A stretch of DNA of 64,000 nucleotides from Noviherbaspirillum aerium (GTDB taxonomy: Bacteria; Pseudomonadota; Gammaproteobacteria; Burkholderiales; Burkholderiaceae_D), in contig NZ_VFAH01000003.1 of the NCBI RefSeq assembly GCF_008929045.1, forward strand, positions 62,001-126,000, in the 5' to 3' direction. Made by a program: the position numbers and the translations under genes. Position 1 is the stretch's first letter; every line of letters begins with the position of its first letter. Under the pieces are notes generated by a model that saw nothing but the letters and a program-made list of their open reading frames with translations, did no database searches and was not told the origin of the DNA. Shown here in pieces: positions 28,735-38,180 of this stretch.

Positions 28735-30273
28735 TTAGAGCTGCGGATTGAGCCTTTCGGCTTTCGAATGCAGCTTGTTGAGAGCCGACAGATAAGCCTT
28801 TGCAGAAGCGACGACGATGTCGGGATCCGCACCGATGCCGTTGACGATGCGGCCCGATTTGGAAAGACGCATCGTCACTTCACCCTGCGACTGCGTACCG
28901 GTGGTAATGGCGTTCACCGAGAACAGGAGGAGTTCCGCTCCGCTCTTGGCTTCCGTTTCAATCGCGTTGACCGTCGCATCAACCGGCCCATTGCCCTCGC
29001 CCGTGCAGCTCAGTTCCTTGCCGTTCATCGTGAAAACCACCTTGGCGCTGGGTCGTTCACCGGTCTCGGAACGCTGGGCAAGCGAGACGAAGCGATAGAA
29101 CTCATTGTCATGGGAATGCTGTTCGTCCGCGACGACGGCAATGATGTCTTCATCGAAGATCTCCGACTTGCGGTCCGCCAGTTCCTTGAACCGGGAGAAG
29201 GCGGCGTTGATCTCCGTCTCCGATTCCAGTTCAATACCGAGTTCCTCGAGACGTTGCTTGAATGCATTGCGGCCAGACAGTTTGCCAAGAACAATCTTGT
29301 TGGCTGTCCAGCCCACGTCTTCAGCCCGCATGATTTCATAGGTATCCCGCGCCTTGAGCACGCCGTCCTGGTGAATGCCGGAGGCGTGTGCAAAGGCATT
29401 GGCGCCGACCACTGCCTTGTTGGGCTGCACCGCAAACCCGGTGATCTGGGAAACCAGCTTGGAAGCGGGAACGATTTGCGAAGTATCGATCGACAGGTCC
29501 AGTCCGAAATGGTCGCGGCGGGTACGCACCGCCATCACGACCTCTTCCAGTGCCGTGTTGCCGGCCCGCTCGCCGAGGCCATTGATCGTGCATTCCACTT
29601 GGCGGGCACCGCCGATGACCACGCCGGCCAGCGAATTCGCCACGGCCATGCCGAGGTCGTTGTGACAATGAACAGACCAGACCGCCTTGTCGGAATTCGG
29701 GATGCGCTCTCGCAGCGTCTTGATCATCTGTCCATACAGTTCAGGCACGCCATAACCGACGGTATCCGCGAAATTGATGGTGCGCGCACCCTCGTTGATC
29801 ACGGATTCAATCACCTTGCAGAGAAAGTCCATGTCCGAACGGCTGCCGTCTTCCGGGCTGAACTCCACATCGTCGGTGAACTGGCGCGCGAACCGTACTG
29901 CAAGTTTTGCCTGCTCCAGTACCTGCTCGGGCGTCATGCGCAGCTTCTTTTCCATATGCAATGGCGAAGTCGCGATGAAGGTATGGATCCGCTTGCGCTC
30001 TGCGGGAGCCAGGGCTTCCGCGGCACGCGAAATATCACGGTCATTCGCACGCGACAGCGAACAGACCGTGGATTCCTTGATCGTACCGGCGATGGCCTTG
30101 ATCGATTCGAAGTCGCCTGGCGACGCTGCCGCAAAACCGGCCTCGATGACATCAACACGCAGGCGCTCCAGCTGTTTGGCGATGCGGATTTTCTCGTCCT
30201 TGGTCATCGACGCGCCTGGCGACTGCTCGCCGTCTCTCAAGGTCGTATCAAAAATAATCAGCTTATCGGCCAT
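28735..30273 (-). CDS. leuA: 2-isopropylmalate synthase
   Basis: LeuA joins acetyl-CoA and 2-oxoisovalerate to 2-isopropylmalate, the first committed step of leucine synthesis. The 512-residue product has the catalytic barrel with [18 protein letters not shown] at the N-terminus and the metal-binding [13 protein letters not shown]. The C-terminal regulatory domain (from about residue 390) is where leucine inhibits the enzyme. The ATG at 30271-30273 has a strong ribosome binding site (AGGAG at 30280-30284). Upstream lies a roughly 200-base leader with a leucine-rich leader peptide, so expression is probably controlled by leucine supply. A strong terminator follows. Confidence 0.97.
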   Translation of the reverse strand: MADKLIIFDTTLRDGEQSPGASMTKDEKIRIAKQLERLRVDVIEAGFAAASPGDFESIKAIAGTIKESTVCSLSRANDRDISRAAEALAPAERKRIHTFIATSPLHMEKKLRMTPEQVLEQAKLAVRFARQFTDDVEFSPEDGSRSDMDFLCKVIESVINEGARTINFADTVGYGVPELYGQMIKTLRERIPNSDKAVWSVHCHNDLGMAVANSLAGVVIGGARQVECTINGLGERAGNTALEEVVMAVRTRRDHFGLDLSIDTSQIVPASKLVSQITGFAVQPNKAVVGANAFAHASGIHQDGVLKARDTYEIMRAEDVGWTANKIVLGKLSGRNAFKQRLEELGIELESETEINAAFSRFKELADRKSEIFDEDIIAVVADEQHSHDNEFYRFVSLAQRSETGERPSAKVVFTMNGKELSCTGEGNGPVDATVNAIETEAKSGAELLLFSVNAITTGTQSQGEVTMRLSKSGRIVNGIGADPDIVVASAKAYLSALNKLHSKAERLNPQL

Positions 30274-30291
30274 GCTGCACTCCTGTGGGGG

Positions 30292-30327
30292 TCATTGGAA
30301 AAAGGTCATCGCAATCGCCATCTTCAT
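30292..30327 (-). CDS. Short upstream ORF (11 codons) just before leuA
   Basis: ATG at 30325-30327 opens an 11-residue frame (MKMAIAMTFFQ) that stops 18 bases before the leuA start codon. A good ribosome binding site, GGGAG, lies six bases before it. The same six bases TGGGAG (30333-30338) can pair perfectly with CTCCCA at 30381-30386, close behind the leader peptide. It has no leucine codon. It may be a coupling ORF that delivers ribosomes to leuA, or chance. Confidence 0.35.
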   Translation of the reverse strand: MKMAIAMTFFQ

Positions 30328-30389
30328 CTCAGCTCCCATCGCGGAACACCATGGGTCGGGACTGCATGACTTGTAAGAGTTGGGAGTCG

Positions 30390-30405
30390 GTGCGCTTTAG
30401 CGCAC
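30390..30405 (-). promoter_or_regulatory. Attenuator-like hairpin at the leader peptide stop codon
   Basis: On the minus strand GTGCGC, loop TAAA, GCGCAC: a perfect 6-bp GC-rich hairpin. The stop codon TAA of the leader peptide is in the loop, so a ribosome at the stop opens the stem and a ribosome stalled on the earlier leucine codons leaves it intact. No T-run follows, so it is not a terminator by itself. Confidence 0.65.
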
Positions 30406-30474
30406 TAGTAGACGCAGCAGGCCAGGCAGGCTGCCGGACAAGGCGAATGCAGAAATGTGGCTTTCGCGGAACAT
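30397..30474 (-). CDS. leuL: Leucine leader peptide upstream of leuA (attenuation)
   Basis: A 25-residue frame from ATG (30472-30474) to TAA (30397-30399), too short for normal gene finding. It ends in LLRLLVR. The codons of the leucine cluster are CTG CTG CGT CTA CTA, and CTA is normally rare in GC-rich genomes. Six of 25 residues are leucine. The stop codon lies in the loop of a 6-bp hairpin. This is the layout of ribosome-mediated attenuators: low charged tRNA-Leu stalls the ribosome on the cluster and changes the RNA fold ahead. A promoter -10 box ends 7 bases before the ATG and there is no ribosome binding site, so the RNA would be leaderless. The gene name is by role. No protein similarity can be claimed at this length. 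Confidence 0.7.
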   Translation of the reverse strand: MFRESHISAFALSGSLPGLLRLLVR

Positions 30475-30481
30475 GCAAAAA

Positions 30482-30510
30482 ACTATAAGCGGATTCTCTC
30501 GAAAGCGCAA
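30482..30510 (-). promoter_or_regulatory. Candidate leuA promoter
   Basis: On the minus strand -10 TATAGT (30482-30487) and a weak -35 TTGCGC (30505-30510) are 17 bases apart. The expected start of transcription falls at or within a base or two of the ATG of the leucine leader peptide. Confidence 0.6.
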
Positions 30511-30520
30511 TAAGCGGATT
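30485..30520. repeat. 11-bp direct repeat over the leuA promoter
   Basis: ATAAGCGGATT occurs at 30485-30495 and again at 30510-30520, 25 bases apart, one copy touching the -10 box and one at the -35 box of the candidate leuA promoter. Two direct copies on nearly the same helix face could be an operator. Confidence 0.5.
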
Positions 30521-30628
30521 TCCGCGTCGCCATGTCATGTTTTTAAGCGGTAAACGGGGTTGGAAGGCATACATCAGAGGCCTGCCTCTCCGTCCGCATC
30601 ATCGAGCCGCAGCACATTACTCCGGCGT

Positions 30629-31513
30629 TTAATCCTTGATATCCGGCGTTTCCGCCTCGGAAGTCTGCACGATGCTGACCGGCTTGCCTTTGAACAGGCG
30701 CCAGAAGTAAACCGCGTATCCGGACAGACCATACAGCACAAACATGCCAAACAGCACTTTGGGCGGGTCGCTTGAAATCAGCACGAAAACCAGCACGATA
30801 AGGAAGATGGCGATAAAGGGAACCGACTTGCGGAAGTTGATTTCCTTGAAACTATAGAATGGCACATTGGTTACCATCGTCAGCCCGGCATACAGGGTGA
30901 TGGTCCAGGCATACCATGCCAGATCGGTGCCGGCAAAGCCCAGATCATGCATCAACCAGATGAACCCGGTTACCAGGGCCGCGGAGGCAGGACTAGGCAA
31001 GCCTTGGAAATACCGCTTGTCCACGACGCCGATATTGGTATTGAAACGTGCCAGACGCAGTGCCGCACCCGCGCAATAAACAAATGCGGCAAGCCAGCCG
31101 AGCTTGCCCATTCCGCGCAGCGACCATTCATACACGACCAGCGCAGGAGCCGCTCCGAAGGAAAGCATGTCGGCAAGGCTGTCATATTGCGCTCCGAATT
31201 CGCTTTGCGTATTGGTGAGGCGTGCCACCCTGCCATCCACGCTGTCGAGCAGCATGGCGGCAAAAATCGCCACTGCCGCATAGTCGAACTTGAGATTCAT
31301 TGCCATCACGATGGCAAAAAAACCGCAAAAAAGATTGGCAGTGGTAAATGCGTTCGGCAGCAGATAAATGCCCCGCCGCCGGGGCGGAGGCAAAGACGAT
31401 TCGCCATCGGCGGTGCCGCGACCGATGGCATGGTGCAAGCTCCGTTTGTTAAAGCGCGCCTTCGGGAATATCCCGGCGCCGCCCTTCGCCTTGCGACGAT
31501 TGAAGGTTGCCAT
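30629..31513 (-). CDS. pssA: CDP-diacylglycerol-serine O-phosphatidyltransferase
   Basis: Phosphatidylserine synthase of the membrane (type II) family makes phosphatidylserine from CDP-diacylglycerol and serine, the step toward phosphatidylethanolamine. The 294-residue product has the CDP-alcohol phosphotransferase motif complete: DG, two residues, AR, eight residues, G, three, D, three, D (DSVDGRVARL, then FGAQYDSLAD). Several helices follow. The start is the ATG at 31511-31513. The frame is open to 31570 but the extra residues are not typical. It lies ahead of leuA on the same strand, separated from it by leuA's own promoter region. Confidence 0.95.
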   Translation of the reverse strand: MATFNRRKAKGGAGIFPKARFNKRSLHHAIGRGTADGESSLPPPRRRGIYLLPNAFTTANLFCGFFAIVMAMNLKFDYAAVAIFAAMLLDSVDGRVARLTNTQSEFGAQYDSLADMLSFGAAPALVVYEWSLRGMGKLGWLAAFVYCAGAALRLARFNTNIGVVDKRYFQGLPSPASAALVTGFIWLMHDLGFAGTDLAWYAWTITLYAGLTMVTNVPFYSFKEINFRKSVPFIAIFLIVLVFVLISSDPPKVLFGMFVLYGLSGYAVYFWRLFKGKPVSIVQTSEAETPDIKD

Positions 31514-31710
31514 GCTGGTTCCGTATCTATGAATAAAAATGCCGACAAGTCTTCGGCGTCGTTGCCGCATCGCGTCGCTGTCCGGACTGCTCCGCGCCTC
31601 GCTGCTGAGGCGAATACAAGCCTACTCCATCAATGACTGTCACGATGACTGGCGTCCTGCCGGGAAATTGCCTGATGAGACAGGCATTCCCTATAAGCAA
31701 GCGCGTGGCT

Positions 31711-31738
31711 ATTCTAGACGAGCCGCTACCAAATGTAA
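31711..31738 (-). promoter_or_regulatory. Candidate pssA promoter
   Basis: On the minus strand -35 TTACAT (31733-31738) and -10 TAGAAT (31711-31716) are 16 bases apart, about 200 bases before the pssA start codon. The match is fair. pssA needs its own promoter because a terminator closes the ilv operon further upstream. Confidence 0.35.
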
Positions 31739-31760
31739 CCCCTTGACATGCTTGCGCCCT

Positions 31761-31777
31761 GTCCGATGGAATCGGAC
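31761..31777. repeat. 7-bp inverted repeat, 3-base centre
   Basis: GTCCGAT-GGA-ATCGGAC lies 73 bases behind the stop codon of the SIMPL-domain gene. It has no T-run on the minus strand, so it is either a weak factor-dependent terminator or an operator for the downstream pssA promoter. Confidence 0.45.
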
Positions 31778-31850
31778 TTTGGACAGTTCCTCCCCGCAGC
31801 TCAACTCCGGATGGACTTTTCTTCAAGCATGTCATGCACCGGGAGCGGCA

Positions 31851-32630
31851 TTATTTGAAACGCACCTTCCCCACCACGCGCGAATTCAGCACCGTTTCCC
31901 CTGGCTCGAAACTCGGTTCTTCCACTGCCGCAGGTGCGGCTGCCCCCACACTCATGGGCTTGGCCATGCGCATGTCCGAACGCTCGGCAAAAGCGCCCGA
32001 CGCTTCGAAATCCACGGTATCCAGCACCGCATCCGACACATTGCGCCCCATGGCTTTGGCAACCGCTGCAATGCGGTCGGTCAGGTTTGCGTATGCGGCG
32101 GCAATGCGCTCCTCCTCCAGCTTGCGATTGGTAGCGGGACTCAGGGTGAATTGCAGGCCGCTCAGGGCGAGAACCTTCTGGGCGGCTGCGACTGTCCGCG
32201 GCAGCTCCGCAAGACTGGAGGTGGTTACTTCGAGATACTGGCCGACACGCCAGCCGATTGCCTGACGCGGTTTGGTTAAGGGCCTGGGCTGTCCCTCATC
32301 CGCGTAGACCGGGTAGGTATAGTAGCCGCCGGTCTTCAATTCGGCCCTGGCATCCTCCTTGCGCAAGATTTCCATGCCCTGCTTCATCTTGAGATTGACG
32401 CGCGATGCCGCCGCAGACTTGTCCTTGTCCTGTTCTTCAATCATGAAGCTTACCCGGGCCTCGTCATTCGCGTGGCGCACCTCTCCAAACGCGGGCACGA
32501 TGACCAGCGTGCCGCTCGTTTGTGCAGCCGCCGGCGCCGCGGATGCCGCTGGCATGGCAGCTTGCGCATGAACGGGCAGCGCATGAATAGCGATTGAAGT
32601 CAGCAGAACTCCGGTCAGTACACGGCGCAT
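31851..32630 (-). CDS. SIMPL domain (DUF541) periplasmic protein
   Basis: A 259-residue exported protein. A signal peptide is clear (basic MRR, hydrophobic VLTGVLLTSIAIHAL, cleavage after AQA near residue 24). The SIMPL/DUF541 fold follows, with the family's early strand pattern (LVIVPAFGEVRHANDEARVSF) and the later YLEVTTSSLAELPRTVAAAQK, where a kinked helix follows a beta strand. The function of these proteins in Gram-negative bacteria is not established. The gene starts only 17 bases after the ilvC terminator, so it either depends on read-through or has a promoter inside the ilvC end. It stands where the pssA neighbourhood of related genomes often has psd. Confidence 0.85.
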   Translation of the reverse strand: MRRVLTGVLLTSIAIHALPVHAQAAMPAASAAPAAAQTSGTLVIVPAFGEVRHANDEARVSFMIEEQDKDKSAAASRVNLKMKQGMEILRKEDARAELKTGGYYTYPVYADEGQPRPLTKPRQAIGWRVGQYLEVTTSSLAELPRTVAAAQKVLALSGLQFTLSPATNRKLEEERIAAAYANLTDRIAAVAKAMGRNVSDAVLDTVDFEASGAFAERSDMRMAKPMSVGAAAPAAVEEPSFEPGETVLNSRVVGKVRFK

Positions 32631-32646
32631 TCAAATATCTCCGGCA

Positions 32647-32676
32647 ATAAAAAAGGGCTGCACACATGTGCAGCCC
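32647..32676 (-). terminator. Intrinsic terminator of the ilv operon
   Basis: On the minus strand GGGCTGCAC-ATGT-GTGCAGCCC (9-bp perfect stem) followed by a T-run. It lies about 60 bases behind the ilvC stop and directly before the SIMPL gene. Confidence 0.94.
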
Positions 32677-32735
32677 CTGCATTCTACCTATCCGCGGCGC
32701 ATTGATTGTTTGCCGCTCGTAAGCAATGTTACAAC

Positions 32736-34286
<1,551 letters not shown>

Positions 34287-34287
<1 letters not shown>

Positions 34288-36005
34288 TACAGATCCTCCG
34301 AACCCAGCAGCATTTCAGTCAGGCCCTTGCCAGCCTTCACCATCGGCCAGACATTCTCGGTCTGGTCGGTAATGAAGTTCATGAATACCAGCCGGTCTTT
34401 CATGCCGAAGGCTTCGCGCAGCGCCCCGTCAACATCGCCCGGTTTTTCGATCTTCATGCCGACATGGCCGAAGGATTCTGCGAGCTTGTTGAAGTCCGGC
34501 AGGGAATCCATGTACGACTCGGAATAGCGGGAGCCGTAATCGATCTGCTGCCACTGGCGAACCATGCCGAGGAAGCGGTTGTTGAGCAGGATGATCTTGG
34601 GTGTCAGGTGATACTGCTTGCAGGTGGCGAGTTCCTGGATGCACATCTGGATCGATGCCTCGCCGGTGATGCATGCCACCGTGGCGCCCGGGTTGGCCAT
34701 CTGCACACCCATTGCGTAAGGCAGGCCGACGCCCATGGTGCCAAGGCCGCCGGAGTTGATCCAGCGCCGCGGCTTGTCGAAGCCGTAGTATTGCGCGGCC
34801 CACATCTGGTGCTGGCCGACATCGGAAGTAATGAAGGCGTCGCCCTTGGTGACCTCCCACACTTTCTGCACCACGGACTGCGGTTTGATGACTTCGTTCG
34901 ACGGCGCGAATTTCAGGCATTCGCGGCCGCGCCACTCGTTGATCTGGCGCCACCAGGCTGCCAGTGACTGCGCATTCGGCTTGGCTTCGGCGGCATCGAG
35001 CTGCGACAGCAGTTCGACCAGCACGTCCTTGACGTTGCCGACAATGGGAATGTCCACCTTGACGCGCTTGGAGATCGAAGAGGGATCGATGTCGATGTGA
35101 ACGATCTTGCGCGGATGTGTCGCGAAGTGCTTGGGATTGCCGATCACGCGGTCGTCGAAGCGCGCGCCAATGGCAATCAGCACGTCGCAGTGCTGCATGG
35201 CCATGTTGGCTTCATAGGTGCCATGCATGCCGGGCATGCCGACGAACTTGTCACTGGAAGCGGGATATGCGCCAAGCCCCATCAGGGTATTGGTGCAGGG
35301 ATAGCCCAGCTTGTCGACCAGCTTGTTGAGCTCGTTGGAGGCATTGGCGAGGATCACGCCGCCGCCGGTATAGATCATCGGACGCTCGGCCGACAGCAGC
35401 AGCTGCACGGCCTTGCGGATCTGGCCCGCATGGCCCTTGTCTACCGGCTTGTAGGAGCGCATCTCGAGTTCTTTCGGATACTCGAATGCAGCCTTGTGCA
35501 TCGTGATGTCCTTGGGAATGTCGACCAGTACCGGGCCGGGACGGCCGGTGGTGGCGATGAAGAAAGCCTTCTTCATCGTCTCCGCAAGATCCTTGACATC
35601 CTTGACGAGGAAGTTGTGCTTGACGCACGGGCGGGTGATGCCGACCGTGTCGCACTCCTGGAACGCATCCTGGCCGATCGCATGCGACGGCACTTGCCCG
35701 GAAATGATCACCATCGGGATCGAATCCATGTAGGCGGTCGCCAGGCCGGTGACGGCATTGGTGACACCGGGGCCGGAAGTCACGATGGCGACGCCGACTT
35801 TCTGCGAACTGCGGGAATAGGCATCGGCCGCATGGATCGCAGCCTGCTCATGACGTACCAGTATGTGCTGGAATTTGTTCTGATTGAAGATGGCGTCGTA
35901 GATGTAGAGAACCGCGCCGCCGGGATAACCGAACACGTGTTCGACGCCCTCTTCCGCCAGGCAGCGGACGACCATCTCCGCGCCGGTGATTTCATTGCTA
36001 CTCAT
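34287..36005 (-). CDS. ilvI: Acetolactate synthase large (catalytic) subunit
   Basis: A TPP- and FAD-binding enzyme that condenses pyruvate with pyruvate or 2-oxobutyrate, the first common step of valine, leucine and isoleucine synthesis. The 572-residue product has the catalytic Glu in LVRHEQAAIHAADAYSR, the FAD domain in the middle and the TPP site near the C-terminus. There the usual GDGS reads GEAS (GEASIQMCIQEL), with the distal LLNNRFLG intact. I chose the ATG at 36003-36005, behind AAAGGAA. The frame stays open to 36107. It leads the ilvI-ilvH-ilvC operon, which ends at a strong terminator. The name ilvB is also used for this gene. Confidence 0.95.
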
Positions 36006-36512
36006 TGCCAGGTTCCTTTCAAGGTCCATTGGAGATTGATCGGATGCTCTCTCCTGCGAAATCGTGCGTGACAACAGCGCCTGGGCGTCCCTTCTTTGTG
36101 CGGTCACGCCATTTCGTTGCGCACCAGTAGATGCGATTCAAAATGCCGCTTAACGCGACTCGTTCAGCCGGGGAATCTGGAGTACCGCTACGGTTTTCTC
36201 ACGCTTGTGGCGTGGGTTAGAGCAAACAGCTTTTAAAAGTAAAGCGCGTCTGATCGGGAGGCGGCATCATGGGCCGCGCGAACAGACTATCCTTCAAGAT
36301 GGGAAGGGAGTGATACGTTAATGGCTCGCACTCTTTTGGTCAAGCTAAATTGCATTAAATCCGTTAGAAATCAAGCGGTTTTCACAAAAACCATGCACAA
36401 TTACGCGCGCTTTTGTTAACATGCGCACTGTTTTCACATCGTCTGCCCGCAATTTGCCGCCACGTTCCGCTCCACCTATTCAGGCATACAGAAAAAATGC
36501 TCCGCCTCCCTG
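36006..36512. other. Divergent intergenic region between ilvI and the sigma factor gene
   Basis: About 500 bases without a supported gene. It holds a candidate ilv promoter (36315-36343) that gives a leader of about 300 bases. I searched that leader for a peptide rich in Ile, Val and Leu codons and found none. The in-frame extension of ilvI (to 36107) and a 17-codon frame ending in Cys-Leu-Leu near 36220-36270 are not convincing. TTAGAGCA, a relative of the TAGAGCGG repeats, is at 36217-36224. A GGTTTT/AAAACC hairpin at about 36377-36392 may belong to the plus-strand sigma factor promoter. Confidence 0.45.
36315..36343 (-). promoter_or_regulatory. Candidate ilv operon promoter
   Basis: On the minus strand -35 TTGACC (36338-36343) and -10 TAACGT (36315-36320) are 17 bases apart. 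The -35 is good and the -10 moderate. It would leave a roughly 300-base leader before ilvI. Confidence 0.4.
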
Positions 36513-37082
36513 ATGGCAACTGAAAAAGAACTTTCCGACTTCCTCGAAAGCGTGGAACGCCGGGCCTTCAAACAAGCCGTATACGCGGTACGCAAGGATG
36601 AATCGGCACTTGATATTGTTCAAGATGCAATGATCAAGCTGGCTGAAAAGTACGGCGACAAACCTCCCGCCGAACTGCCCCTGCTGTTCCAGCGTATCCT
36701 GCAAAACACGATCCATGACTACTTCAGGCGTGAGAAGGTGCGCGATACCTGGGTCAGCCTGTTCTCGTCGCTGGGAAGGGAAACCGAGGATTCTGACAAC
36801 TTCGACATTCTGGAAACCTACGAGGCCGAGGAAGGCACCGAGGCGGCGGAGTCCAGCGCGGACAAAATCGAACGTGAACAGGTGCTCGCAGTCATAGACC
36901 AGGAAATTCAAAAGCTCCCCGGGCGTCAACGAGAGGCATTTCTGATGCGTTATTGGCAGGATATGGATGTCGCCGAAACCGCTGCGGCAATGGGCTGCTC
37001 GGAAGGCAGCGTCAAGACACACTGCTCTCGGGCGACACATACCCTGGCCCAGGCGCTGCGCGCAAAGGGAATTACCTTATGA
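36513..37082 (+). CDS. RNA polymerase sigma factor, ECF type
   Basis: A 189-residue sigma-70 family protein of the extracytoplasmic function group. Region 2 lies at about 18-85 (SALDIVQDAMIKLAEKYGD, then NTIHDYFRREKVRDTW). Region 4 lies at about 125-185 (LPGRQREAFLMRYWQDMDVA, then helix-turn-helix AAAMGCSEGSVKTHCSRATH). An acidic linker (about 88-118) separates them. The stop overlaps the ATG of the DUF3619 gene (ATGA at 37079-37082), the tight coupling usual for a sigma factor and its regulator. I infer that the following genes form its control module. The signal is not known. Confidence 0.92.
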   Translation: MATEKELSDFLESVERRAFKQAVYAVRKDESALDIVQDAMIKLAEKYGDKPPAELPLLFQRILQNTIHDYFRREKVRDTWVSLFSSLGRETEDSDNFDILETYEAEEGTEAAESSADKIEREQVLAVIDQEIQKLPGRQREAFLMRYWQDMDVAETAAAMGCSEGSVKTHCSRATHTLAQALRAKGITL

Positions 37083-37486
37083 ACACCAGAGAACTCAATT
37101 TCGCGTACAAAATTCGTCACGCGCTCAATGAAAACCTCGATCATCTGCCGCGGTCGACCGCCGATCGGCTGGCTGCCGCGCGCAAGGCGGCCGTATCCCG
37201 GAAAAAGCAGGAATCGGCGCTGCGCGCATTATTTACGCGCCCTGTTCTCGCCTCCCGGGGCGCAACCCACGTCTCGGGTGGCCGCCTGGCATGGCTGGGA
37301 CGCATGGGGCTTGCCGTGCCGCTGATCGCGGTAGCGGTCGGTCTGGCCGGCATCTATCAGTTCGAGCAGCAGCGCAGAATCAGCGACACGGCCGAGCTCG
37401 ATGCCGAAATGCTTGCCGACGAACTGCCGATTTCCGCCTATCTTGACCAGGGTTTCAACACCTTCCTGGCAAAGCGGGGCGAGTAA
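37079..37486 (+). CDS. DUF3619 family single-pass membrane protein, candidate anti-sigma factor
   Basis: A 135-residue protein with a basic, helical N-terminal part of about 70 residues (NFAYKIRHALNENLDHLP), one transmembrane helix (about 74-94, LGRMGLAVPLIAVAVGLAG) and a short acidic C-terminal part (LDAEMLADELPISAYLDQGF). I recognise the C-terminal motif as DUF3619. The topology (cytoplasmic helical domain, one helix, short periplasmic tail) and the ATGA overlap with the sigma gene are those of anti-sigma factors. It has no zinc-binding HxxxCxxC motif. The anti-sigma role is inference. Confidence 0.8.
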   Translation: MNTRELNFAYKIRHALNENLDHLPRSTADRLAAARKAAVSRKKQESALRALFTRPVLASRGATHVSGGRLAWLGRMGLAVPLIAVAVGLAGIYQFEQQRRISDTAELDAEMLADELPISAYLDQGFNTFLAKRGE

Positions 37487-37489
37487 GTC

Positions 37490-38170
37490 ATGGATATGCC
37501 GCAGACACTGTCGTTATCGGGCATCCGTATCCTGCGGGCCGCATGCTTATCATGCAGCATGATCGCCACCCTGGCCGGTGCAGCAACATTGAATGCTTCC
37601 GCACCTCCTGCCTCTTCGGCATCGCCTGCGACCGCTGTACCCGCAGCAGGTTCATCCGCCGCGACTAGGCAACAGCCCAATACGCGCCCGCTGTGGACCG
37701 AGCTGACGCCGGCGCAGCAACAGGCCCTCTCCCCTCTGGCCGCGGAATGGAACCAGCTGGATGGTTTTCGCAAGAATAAATGGCTGGCCATCGGCAACAA
37801 GTTCGCCGCCATGAAACCGGATGAGCAGCAACGTGTGCAGGAACGCATGCGTGACTGGGTCAGGCTGACACCGGAAGAGCGGCGCACCGCGCGCGCCAAT
37901 TACACGCGAGCCAAGACACTGGGCTCGGGCCAGAAAAACGAGCAATGGGAAAAGTATCAGCAGTTGCCGGAAGAGCAGAAGAAGGAACTGGCTGACACCC
38001 CTGCCGCCAGGAAGCGGGTCACCACGCTTCCCTCGCCCAGCGTTCAACGCAATGCCAGCACCACGCTTCCTCCCATCAAGGCTGCGCCGAAACCGGTGCA
38101 TGAACAATCGGTGACACCGAAAGTCACAGGCCAGTCCGCAATTTCACCAGTCGCCATTCCATCCAAATAA
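37490..38170 (+). CDS. DUF3106 domain protein, exported
   Basis: A 226-residue protein with an N-terminal signal sequence (basic start, hydrophobic AACLSCSMIATLAGAATL), an Ala/Ser/Pro-rich linker, the DUF3106 domain (about 65-165: LWTELTPAQQQALSPLAAEW, then helices rich in Arg, Glu and Gln) and a Pro/Thr-rich tail. The helical domain with repeated LTPxExx-type turns resembles periplasmic stress sensors of the CpxP kind. It begins 3 bases behind the DUF3619 gene, so it is in the sigma factor operon. Function is unproven. A periplasmic sensor partner of the sigma/anti-sigma pair would fit. Confidence 0.8.
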   Translation: MDMPQTLSLSGIRILRAACLSCSMIATLAGAATLNASAPPASSASPATAVPAAGSSAATRQQPNTRPLWTELTPAQQQALSPLAAEWNQLDGFRKNKWLAIGNKFAAMKPDEQQRVQERMRDWVRLTPEERRTARANYTRAKTLGSGQKNEQWEKYQQLPEEQKKELADTPAARKRVTTLPSPSVQRNASTTLPPIKAAPKPVHEQSVTPKVTGQSAISPVAIPSK

Positions 38171-38180
38171 CAACTCAGAA

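Larger units (their letters stand above)
31514..31850. other. Intergenic region between the SIMPL gene and pssA
   Basis: No gene is supported here. It holds a candidate minus-strand promoter for pssA (31711-31738) and a perfect 7-bp inverted repeat (31761-31777). Short frames on both strands have no recognisable features. Confidence 0.5.

Noticed and set aside
36006-36107. Longer ilvI start giving 34 extra residues
   Set aside because: The added residues (MTAQRRDAQALLSRT...) are not in the family and the ATG at 36003-36005 has an AAAGGAA site.
36220-36271. 17-codon minus-strand ORF in the ilv leader ending in Cys-Leu-Leu
   Set aside because: Only two of the regulated amino acids at its end, no Ile or Val, no ribosome binding site and no hairpin at its stop; not a credible leader peptide.
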